DNA from: a virus
IMG/VR virus record: IMGVR_UViG_3300042324_000823
Coordinates: 1-59,887 of that record
Length of the DNA stretch: 59,887 nt
Strand: one strand, 5' to 3'
The notes under the pieces: model-generated
What the model was told of the DNA's origin: nothing
The model's input: the letters and a program-made list of their open reading frames with translations, nothing else
Database searches by the model: none
Position numbers and translations under genes: made by a program
Shown here: piece by piece, positions 1 to 5,628 of the stretch
How the letters are laid out: each line of letters starts with the position of its first letter
Numbering within the stretch: position 1 is the stretch's first letter

Positions 1-2
1 CT

Positions 3-1064
3 GACACAGGAGCAACATCAGGACAGGCATTAGATAATTTATTAGCAACATATCCAACTGCAACCAATATTACTGCAGCAAGTTCTTCAGGATATCCATC
101 AGTAACTTGTACAACACCTACACCAACTGCACCAGTTGCACCAGTTGCACCAGTTGCACCAACATGTGTACCAACCTGGACAACAACAACAACTTACGGT
201 GAGTGGGGTCCTTGGGGTGCTTGTGTAAGAGTTGGTGGCCCAGATGAATATGCACAAACAAGAACTAGATCGTATACTATAACAGAAACTGCAAGTGGAT
301 GTTCTCCAAACCCAGCCCCAATTGTTACAACAGGAACAGATTCGGACACACAAGACTGTACGCCTCCAGCAACAGGACCATTCTTCCCACCGTTCTTCCC
401 ACCGTTCTTCCCACCGTTCTTCCCACCAGTATTCTGTCCGTTCTTCCCACCAGTATTCTGTCCGTTCTTCCCACCAGTATTCTGTCCATTCTTCCCACCA
501 GTATTTACCCCAACTCCAACTGAACCAACACCAGTTGCACCAATTGATGGATGTGTACAGGGTGATGTTCTTGTAAGAACAACTAGTGGATATGTTAAAG
601 CAAGAGATTTGTTTATAGGACAAAGTCTAGTATCCTACAGTTTCAATGAATTACCAGATAACTCATCTGTTGATTTTGCTGAGACATGGGTATCTGATAC
701 TCTAACTGGATCATCAGTTGTTGAAACAACTATTAGTGCAATTAAAGCAAGAGATGTTGCAACTACTGTAATGTTTAATGGTAGTAAGCAAAGAAGATTC
801 TCTCTAGAGCACTTAATGCTAGTTAAGAGAGATGGAGTATACGCATTTATTCAGGCTGGTGTAATTAAACTTGGCGACTATTTAGTTTATGACATAAATA
901 ATCAAGCAACAGATGTACTTGTTGAAGTATTGGGTTATGTTGATGAAACAACAGATGTTTATGACATCACTGTAAATCCTTATTCACTCTTTATTGCAGG
1001 AGATCTAATCTCTCATAATAAGAAGGGTGTCTTCCAAGGCCTAACACAAAGAGATTCAGAATAA
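3..1064 (+). CDS. Proline-rich tail/adhesin protein with TSP1-like motif and C-terminal Hint (BIL) domain, 5' end missing
   Basis: The frame is open from the first bases of the window, so the start lies upstream. Domains in order: a Thr/Ala/Pro linker (PVAPVAPVAP); a thrombospondin-type-1-like segment (bases about 177-368) with WGPWGAC, then QTRTRSY and a late DC; an FFPP/FFPPVFC tract; a PTPTEPTPVAP linker; and a 156-residue Hint domain from Cys (552) to His-Asn (1014-1019). A 14-residue tail beginning KKG follows. A Hint domain ending in HN without a Cys/Ser/Thr at +1 is typical of bacterial intein-like domains, which cleave or ligate rather than splice cleanly. It is a paralogue of the protein ending at 12331. 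A virion adhesin role is inferred from the fibre neighbours. Confidence 0.8.
   Translation, partial: DTGATSGQALDNLLATYPTATNITAASSSGYPSVTCTTPTPTAPVAPVAPVAPTCVPTWTTTTTYGEWGPWGACVRVGGPDEYAQTRTRSYTITETASGCSPNPAPIVTTGTDSDTQDCTPPATGPFFPPFFPPFFPPFFPPVFCPFFPPVFCPFFPPVFCPFFPPVFTPTPTEPTPVAPIDGCVQGDVLVRTTSGYVKARDLFIGQSLVSYSFNELPDNSSVDFAETWVSDTLTGSSVVETTISAIKARDVATTVMFNGSKQRRFSLEHLMLVKRDGVYAFIQAGVIKLGDYLVYDINNQATDVLVEVLGYVDETTDVYDITVNPYSLFIAGDLISHNKKGVFQGLTQRDSE
378..506 (+). repeat. FFPP / FFPPVFC coding repeat, copy 1
   Basis: In-frame tandem repeat built on a 12-bp unit ttcttcccaccg (Phe-Phe-Pro-Pro). It expands to 21-bp units encoding PFFPPVF plus Cys. It is strictly pyrimidine-rich on the plus strand. 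A longer relative lies at 11564-11821. Confidence 0.95.
552..1019 (+). other. Hint / bacterial intein-like domain, copy 1
   Basis: 156 codons. It starts with CVQGDVLV (block A, Cys nucleophile), has an internal EHLMLV (block B-like His) and GDYLV, and ends DLISHN (block G, His-Asn). The residue after Asn is Lys, not Cys/Ser/Thr, and no homing endonuclease is present. This fits a BIL domain. It has the same length as copy 2 at 11819-12286. Confidence 0.85.
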
Positions 1065-1065
1065 A

Positions 1066-1263
1066 ATGAACGAAGTAAATCCTTTACACATGCTTAATTT
1101 AAAAAATTATGTAAAGGAATCAGATCTCTCTAATCAAAGATTTAATATATGCAAACAATGTCCAGAACTAATAAAATTAACAAAACAATGTAAAAAATGT
1201 GGATGTTTTATGAAAGCAAAAGTAATGTTAGAAGCAGCATCGTGTCCGTTAGGAAAATGGTAA
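1066..1263 (+). CDS. Small Cys-rich, probably zinc-binding protein
   Basis: 65 residues with CKQC, CKKCGC and a final ASCPLGKW arranged as two Cys-x2-Cys knuckles, so a single Zn site is likely. Its start is one base after the stop of the fibre protein, and its stop TAA overlaps the next ATG (TAATG), so it is translationally coupled to the oxygenase that follows. Similar short Cys proteins are common in phages, but I know no assigned function. A metallochaperone or adaptor role would be a guess. Confidence 0.7.
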   Translation: MNEVNPLHMLNLKNYVKESDLSNQRFNICKQCPELIKLTKQCKKCGCFMKAKVMLEAASCPLGKW

Positions 1264-1778
1264 TGATAAAAGAAGAAATTGCTCCAGGAATTGTTGTATA
1301 TGATAATGTAATTCCAGATAATGTTTTTTTATATAAAGAAATTCAAAAATTGATGATGGATTCTAAATGGATTACACCTAAATGGTCTTATGCAGAAGTT
1401 GAAGATTTAGAAAAAATAACTTCTTTAAAATTAAACAGGTTGTTCTTTGATCATTTTGATCCAATAGAGAAAGACTATAAAGAGTATTATAAGATATTTC
1501 CTGAATGGCATGACGTATACGGAATAATGAAATATAGTCCAGGACAAGGTTTTATTAATCATGTAGATGACGGAACCGAATATCATAGAAGAGTTTCAGT
1601 TGTATATTATTTAAATGATGATTATATTGGTGGAGAAATAAACTTTCCAAGATTTAATATTAAACTTAAACCAAAAACTAATCAAATAATTATATTTCCA
1701 TCTATATATGTTTATAATCACTCAGTATCCCCAATTATTGAAGGCGATAAATATGCAGTAGTTAGTTTTCTACGATGA
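1263..1778 (+). CDS. Prolyl-4-hydroxylase-like Fe(II)/2OG oxygenase
   Basis: 171 residues with a complete P4H-type core. The iron ligands are H100, D102 (NHVDDG) and H153 (YNHSV), and the 2OG-binding Lys is K163 (GDKYAVV). Between them is YLNDDYIGGEINFP, the strand signature shared with the other members in this window. The ATG at 1263 is preferred over upstream in-frame starts because it overlaps the preceding stop as TAATG and opens the conserved part (IAPGIVVYDNVIP). Enzymes of this family hydroxylate peptidyl proline or small molecules using O2 and 2OG. The substrate here is unknown; the FFPP-tract protein immediately upstream is a candidate. Confidence 0.85.
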   Translation: MIKEEIAPGIVVYDNVIPDNVFLYKEIQKLMMDSKWITPKWSYAEVEDLEKITSLKLNRLFFDHFDPIEKDYKEYYKIFPEWHDVYGIMKYSPGQGFINHVDDGTEYHRRVSVVYYLNDDYIGGEINFPRFNIKLKPKTNQIIIFPSIYVYNHSVSPIIEGDKYAVVSFLR

Positions 1779-2335
1779 AAGCGCCATATTTATTAAAAAC
1801 CGTTCTTCCAGAAAAAGAACATAAGGAATTACAAGATCTAGCAATGCATCTTTGGTCAACAGATAAAAGTACATTTGACGAAGGTTTTGGTAGACATCAA
1901 TGGGCAATTTGGGACGGAACACATAGAGAAAATATAATACCACTTAGAAAATTTCATCAGATGCTTCTACCACTGGCAAAAGAAGAATTTGAATCAGAAA
2001 CATTACTTCCTTCCTGGTGTTTATTAAGTATCTATGAAGGAGAAAAGGCTAGACTTTGGAAACATGTTGATGATAATGCTTGTACATACCATATGAATTA
2101 TACAATTTTTCATAAAACACCTTGGGATTTTTATGTTGAAGGAATAAAGTTTCAACCAGAAGAAAATGATATGGTTATTTCATACGGGAATGATCAACAA
2201 CACTGGAGAGAGGAATTCCCTGACCCAAAGAATAACCTAGTTGCAAATGCTTTTTTCTTTTATGTAGAGCCAGATCATTGGTTTTTTACAAAAGGCCCAC
2301 AACATTTATATACTGGAATAAGAAATAAGGGATGA
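1775..2335 (+). CDS. Divergent Fe(II)/2OG oxygenase-like protein
   Basis: 186 residues. It carries an HxD pair (H97, D99 in KHVDDNAC) and a distal H143 followed by R145 (QQHWREE), which fit the 2-His-1-carboxylate iron site and the 2OG-binding Arg. The body differs from the P4H-like neighbours: it lacks the LNDDYxGGE strand. It overlaps the previous gene by 4 bp (ATGA) and the following glycosyltransferase by 4 bp, so it is probably made in the same operon and works in the same pathway. The fold is inferred from the metal triad and spacing. Confidence 0.65.
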   Translation: MKAPYLLKTVLPEKEHKELQDLAMHLWSTDKSTFDEGFGRHQWAIWDGTHRENIIPLRKFHQMLLPLAKEEFESETLLPSWCLLSIYEGEKARLWKHVDDNACTYHMNYTIFHKTPWDFYVEGIKFQPEENDMVISYGNDQQHWREEFPDPKNNLVANAFFFYVEPDHWFFTKGPQHLYTGIRNKG

Positions 2336-3285
2336 AAAAAATATTAGTTAGTGTTGTCAATTATTGTGACCCAGAGTTTTATTCTACAATGTTTTCTTTG
2401 TGGCATCAGGCAAAAAATAAAGAGGATCTGTATTTTTCTATAGTTTCAGAAGATAATACTAAATATGATTTATCTTTTATACCAAAAGAACAGTTATTAT
2501 ATAGGCACTTTGATCTTTCAGAGTATAGGGGTGGTGTCTGTTGGGCTAGAAACTTGGCAACTCAAGTTAATGTAGATTATAACTATTTTATACAGTTTGA
2601 TTCACACACCTATGCAGCACCAGAATGGGATAGGTTTGCTGTTGAAAGATATGAAAAATTAAATATTAATAATGAAAAATTTATTATTGCATATGCCCCA
2701 GCAGAGTATAAAATAATGTCAGACGGGTCAATTAATTTTGTTACAGACTGTAAAGTATCACTGTATGGATTTTTATTTAATAATTTAGTTCCAGGATTTC
2801 AGTTTCCAGGATACAGGGTTTTAGAAATAGAGGAAATAGTTCGTTCGTATTGGGCTACATGTTGTTACCTTTTTGCACCCAAGCAATGGATTGATGAAGT
2901 TGGTATTAGCGGTAAAGAATCATTCAATACTGAAGAGTTTGCTTTATCTTTAAGAACTTATGCAAAAGATTGGAAAATTTACTCTATTGGCACAAGGGAT
3001 GTTTTTCACAATCAGTCGCATGGACAGGCAAATGGATCTGTAACAAGAGAAACGCTTAGGCCTTGGGCAGACGGCAGAAAAGAACACTACTGGAGCCATG
3101 TTGAAGAATCAACTAATAGACTGTCTATGCTAATGTCTGGTCAATTAGAAATTCCAAAAGAAAAAGTTTACAATTTTCTTAAAGAGTCTGGTATAGACAC
3201 AAAATACACAGACTTTATTCCAAACTACAGTTCACATGTTGTAGTTGAGCCTAGGGCACTTGGCATGCCACCAAGAAGGAATTAG
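2332..3285 (+). CDS. Glycosyltransferase resembling the hydroxyproline GlcNAc-transferase family (GT60-like)
   Basis: 317 residues. The N-terminus ILVSVVNYCDPEF, then CWARNLA and YFIQFDSHTYAAPEWD (residues about 84-100) match the layout of the 'GlcNAc' glycosyltransferase family, which includes Dictyostelium Gnt1. In that family an 'ARxxA...QxDSH...WD' stretch forms the nucleotide-sugar/metal site. Gnt1 adds GlcNAc to a hydroxyproline made by a P4H. Here the gene follows two 2OG oxygenases with ATGA overlaps, and all sit behind a proline-rich fibre gene. The GT-A fold is fairly secure; the hydroxyproline acceptor is inference. It converges with the lysozyme gene, and the stop codons overlap by 4 bp. 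Confidence 0.7.
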   Translation: MKKILVSVVNYCDPEFYSTMFSLWHQAKNKEDLYFSIVSEDNTKYDLSFIPKEQLLYRHFDLSEYRGGVCWARNLATQVNVDYNYFIQFDSHTYAAPEWDRFAVERYEKLNINNEKFIIAYAPAEYKIMSDGSINFVTDCKVSLYGFLFNNLVPGFQFPGYRVLEIEEIVRSYWATCCYLFAPKQWIDEVGISGKESFNTEEFALSLRTYAKDWKIYSIGTRDVFHNQSHGQANGSVTRETLRPWADGRKEHYWSHVEESTNRLSMLMSGQLEIPKEKVYNFLKESGIDTKYTDFIPNYSSHVVVEPRALGMPPRRN

Positions 3286-3845
3286 CGAGGAAACTTAGCC
3301 ATCCATTCCTTAGTCTTTGGAGTGATGCCTTTCCAAGAAGACCAGTCGTCCCCACCCTTTGTCATGTAGTATGCAATTTCAGCATTCTTGACGGGATTAA
3401 ATAATTCAGCGTTAGAGTCAAGATCAAACTTGTCCCTACGATCAGGACCAAGTGTATCAATCATATTAATTTGGAACATACCATAAGACGAATCCCCAGT
3501 CTTGTGATTGCCATTAAAGGCCAATGGTCGTCCATTAGATTCTTTCTTTGCTACTGCCCAAGCCACAACAAGGTCTTTACCCTTGAAGCCAACTAGGGAA
3601 AGCAGTTCCTTTAGTTCTAAATCTGTTAGAGAAACCTTATTTTCAAAACTCTCTAACTTTTTTGCTTTAGAAACCAAAAAAACCTCTTTCGAGGTGGTTT
3701 CCGATGTCTGAGCCTGTTTCAGGCTAAGGTTATTCTTAGTATCAAAATCTGAAATAGCATTAGCAGAATTAGACATAACTGTTACTAGTGCTACGATACT
3801 GAGTGTGCTAATGATCTCTTTGTTTCTTTCGATAAATTTAATCAT
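3282..3845 (-). CDS. Secreted lysozyme-like / SLT transglycosylase (endolysin or virion muralytic enzyme)
   Basis: 187 residues and the only minus-strand gene. Start chosen at 3845: AGGAGG lies 5 nt upstream, better than the longer frame to 3872. The N-terminus is a signal peptide: basic MIKFIERNK, a hydrophobic stretch, then ANA (cleavage after about residue 30). The C-terminal half is lysozyme-like: WAVAKKESNGRP holds the likely catalytic Glu (E102), followed by GDSSYGMFQINM and NAEIAYYMTKGG, typical of SLT-type muramidases. Export by the host Sec system would let it reach peptidoglycan without a holin. It has its own strong promoter, so it may be timed separately from the structural genes. 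Confidence 0.85.
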   Translation of the reverse strand: MIKFIERNKEIISTLSIVALVTVMSNSANAISDFDTKNNLSLKQAQTSETTSKEVFLVSKAKKLESFENKVSLTDLELKELLSLVGFKGKDLVVAWAVAKKESNGRPLAFNGNHKTGDSSYGMFQINMIDTLGPDRRDKFDLDSNAELFNPVKNAEIAYYMTKGGDDWSSWKGITPKTKEWMAKFPR

Positions 3846-3867
3846 AGTTTCCTCCTTAGAAAACAAC

Positions 3868-3885
3868 AACACCTTGGTAGGTGTT
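3868..3885 (-). promoter_or_regulatory. Hairpin at the 5' end of the lysozyme mRNA
   Basis: AACACC / GGTGTT form a perfect 6-bp stem around a 6-nt loop. The predicted transcription start (about 3886) lies right at its edge, so the transcript would begin with a capped stem-loop, a known way to stabilise mRNA. Its length is wrong for a terminator and no T-run follows. Confidence 0.5.
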
Positions 3886-3892
3886 ACTTACT

Positions 3893-3922
3893 AGTATAAC
3901 ATAAAAATTTGTCAAAAGTCAA
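3893..3922 (-). promoter_or_regulatory. Promoter for the minus-strand lysozyme gene
   Basis: On the minus strand TTGACT (3917-3922) is followed 18 bp later by TATACT (3893-3898), preceded by TGt (extended -10). This is the best -35/-10 pair in the window and it diverges from the plus-strand promoter at 3933-3941. Confidence 0.75.
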
Positions 3923-3932
3923 CTTTAGAGGG

Positions 3933-3941
3933 TGGTATAAT
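3933..3941 (+). promoter_or_regulatory. Extended -10 promoter, leaderless
   Basis: TGG-TATAAT ends 7 nt before the ATG at 3949, so transcription would start at or next to the start codon. There is no convincing -35 box and no ribosome binding site. Confidence 0.7.
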
Positions 3942-3948
3942 AGAAATT

Positions 3949-4485
3949 ATGGCGCAATCATCATCTAATTATCCTACTATGAAATATCCTATTGCTTCTG
4001 ATCCCGTGAACGTACACGGAGACTTTAAAGTATTAGTTGATGCTTTAAATGATATTTTGCCTCCACTAGGCTATGGCGCAGCATATCTTGATGCTAGAAA
4101 TACTACAGGAGCAGCAATTGATACTGGTACACCAGTTTTTATTAGCGGAAGTCTTAGTGGAAAATCATTAATAGAAAAATATAATCCATCAAGTGTATCT
4201 CACAATCCAGATATTCCAATATTAGGGTTAGTAAAAAGCAGTATTGCAAATAATACAAATGGGCTTGTAATTGTTTCTGGTGTTTTAGAAATGAATACAA
4301 CAGGTCTTGGTCTTCCTGGCACAAGGGTTTATGTTGATGAAAGTGGAACACTTGTTTCAACCCGTCCAAGTACAGGACCAGCAAGATATGTAGCCGTTGT
4401 TGCCATTCAGTCAGTTAGCGGTATGTTAATAGTTCAAACAAAAGGAAACGGCACTTGGGGCGCTCTCAAAGACGGCCTGTCGTGA
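3949..4485 (+). CDS. Putative virion structural protein
   Basis: 178 residues, no transmembrane segment, Ser/Gly/Thr-rich and beta-prone. The middle (NTTGAAIDTGTPVFISG, then ILGLV and LPGTRVYVDESGTL) has the 'value offset by a start-up phase, returned as a property' look of small phage surface or fibre-base domains, but I cannot name a family. It opens the structural module after the divergent promoter region. It is probably translated from a leaderless mRNA because no Shine-Dalgarno sequence precedes it. Confidence 0.6.
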   Translation: MAQSSSNYPTMKYPIASDPVNVHGDFKVLVDALNDILPPLGYGAAYLDARNTTGAAIDTGTPVFISGSLSGKSLIEKYNPSSVSHNPDIPILGLVKSSIANNTNGLVIVSGVLEMNTTGLGLPGTRVYVDESGTLVSTRPSTGPARYVAVVAIQSVSGMLIVQTKGNGTWGALKDGLS

Positions 4486-4491
4486 TATAAT
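4483..4491 (+). promoter_or_regulatory. Extended -10 promoter
   Basis: TGA-TATAAT ends 5 nt before the ATG at 4497 and overlaps the stop codon (TGA) of the preceding gene. The spacing is one base shorter than at the other leaderless sites. Confidence 0.55.
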
Positions 4492-4496
4492 AAACT

Positions 4497-4907
4497 ATGG
4501 CAACTTTAAGAGGATCTCAAACATCATACGATATTGGCAATGCACCGCCAACAGTTATTTGGACTGTAGTTCGTGGAGATACTTCTGGGTTTAAGGTTTA
4601 TGTAACAGATGATGCTAAAGTTCCTTTGATCCTAAAAGGCGCGGGATCTGAATGGGATATTGCTATGAAGATTAAAAGACCTACTTCAACCCCTGGAATT
4701 ATTACAGATGCTGCGACACTAGTTTTAAATTTATATCCAGTTGCAGATGAAGATGACCTAGTTGGAGAGTTTACAGTTTGGCTAACAGCAGCAGAGTCAG
4801 TACAACTTCAAACAGGAGACATCTTTGACATTCAAGTGTCAGACCCTACAAGAGTTTGGACGGTTGCTCAGGGTAGCCTAAAAATTCTTGAAGATGTAAC
4901 AGATTAA
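4497..4907 (+). CDS. Putative tail/baseplate accessory protein
   Basis: 136 residues. The layout (VIWTVVRGDTSGFKVYV near residue 20, LVGEFTVWLTAAESVQLQTGD near 90, then FDIQVSD and a final GSLKILEDVTD) resembles the small beta-sandwich 'upper baseplate' N-domain proteins of siphophages, which anchor receptor-binding fibres. This similarity is by eye and weak. Its stop TAA overlaps the next ATG (TAATG). Confidence 0.55.
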   Translation: MATLRGSQTSYDIGNAPPTVIWTVVRGDTSGFKVYVTDDAKVPLILKGAGSEWDIAMKIKRPTSTPGIITDAATLVLNLYPVADEDDLVGEFTVWLTAAESVQLQTGDIFDIQVSDPTRVWTVAQGSLKILEDVTD

Positions 4908-5131
4908 TGGCCACAGCATTAATACTTGATAAACTTAACGGCAAAACAAAACAAATTTTTCCTATTGACTATCCATTAATTCAGGTAGAAGACTTTACAA
5001 GAAACACTTTGATTACAGATATACTTCCTTTTAGAGTTAAGTTTTCAGCCATTCAGATTGTGGCTATTGGTTTAGGTAATACTCCAGCAATCCCACTACA
5101 GGTTATTGGCTACAGCAACTATATTCTCTAA
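4907..5131 (+). CDS. Small hypothetical virion protein
   Basis: 74 residues, coupled by TAATG to the gene before it. The C-terminal half (IQIVAIGLGNTPAIPLQVIGYSNYIL) is hydrophobic and beta-like rather than a clear membrane helix. No motif is recognised. Its position between a baseplate-like gene and tail fibres suggests a small structural or fibre-assembly protein. Confidence 0.55.
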   Translation: MATALILDKLNGKTKQIFPIDYPLIQVEDFTRNTLITDILPFRVKFSAIQIVAIGLGNTPAIPLQVIGYSNYIL

Positions 5132-5148
5132 TTAGATAATTAAAAGGG

Positions 5149-5157
5149 TGATATAAT
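5149..5157 (+). promoter_or_regulatory. Extended -10 promoter, leaderless
   Basis: TGA-TATAAT ends 6 nt before the ATG at 5164. No Shine-Dalgarno sequence is seen between them. Confidence 0.7.
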
Positions 5158-5163
5158 TACCAC

Positions 5164-5610
5164 ATGGCTAAAATATCAATTTCAGATGTAAAAGGTTTAT
5201 TCCAAACAGGTGATAGACCAACTCAAGAAAATTACGTAGACTTAATTGATACCGCTTCAGCCCAAGCAACAGATTTGGGATCAAAGGGTAACAACGAAAA
5301 TGAAGTCAACGGCATTGAAAATGTAACTGTCATTGATAACTTTGATGCTACAGTTTGGCGCATGGTCAAGTATATTATTTCAATATCAAAGACCTCTGCA
5401 GGGGACAACAAGTTCTATGCAACTGAATTAACAATTCTTGTTGACGGTACAAATGTATCAGTCAGCGAGTACGGCACTATCGACAATGATGGGAATATTG
5501 GCACCATTGATGTCTCTCGCACTGGAAATACCGTGGCTATTACAGTCACTCCAGATCCTGCGATCAAGCCAGTCACAGTTCGTTACGCACGAATTGGACT
5601 TAAGGCGTAA
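5164..5610 (+). CDS. Short tail-fibre protein sharing the C-terminal domain of the long fibre
   Basis: 148 residues. The N-terminus ISISDVKGLFQTGDRPTQENY is typical of small phage fibre/baseplate connectors. The C-terminal ~85 residues (VKYIISISKTSAGDNKFYATEL, ITVTPDP, VTVRYARIGL) align in pattern with the end of the next gene (YLVKVAYGTHTEISKVLLTL, ITEYGIVG, VMGTLLV). The two genes therefore share a beta-rich fibre-tip domain, probably by duplication. Tail-tip location is inferred from this and from the neighbours. Confidence 0.65.
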   Translation: MAKISISDVKGLFQTGDRPTQENYVDLIDTASAQATDLGSKGNNENEVNGIENVTVIDNFDATVWRMVKYIISISKTSAGDNKFYATELTILVDGTNVSVSEYGTIDNDGNIGTIDVSRTGNTVAITVTPDPAIKPVTVRYARIGLKA

Positions 5611-5628
5611 TAAAAGGAGATATAAAAA

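Noticed and set aside
99-623. Minus-strand ORF of 174 codons across the FFPP region, and similar frames at 295-576 and 11511-11890
   Set aside because: They are other readings of the low-complexity polypyrimidine repeat. Compositions such as WWEERTEY or SSHRSSHR are artefacts of the repeat, and the frame with FN3/TSP1 and Hint domains is the real one.
552-1019. A complete splicing intein interrupting a fibre gene
   Set aside because: Residue +1 after His-Asn is Lys, there is no homing endonuclease, and only 14 residues follow. The BIL interpretation fits better than a splicing intein.
1197-1262. Longer 5' start for the first P4H-like gene
   Set aside because: Those codons overlap the Cys-rich gene in another frame and the ATG at 1263 is coupled as TAATG and begins the conserved part.
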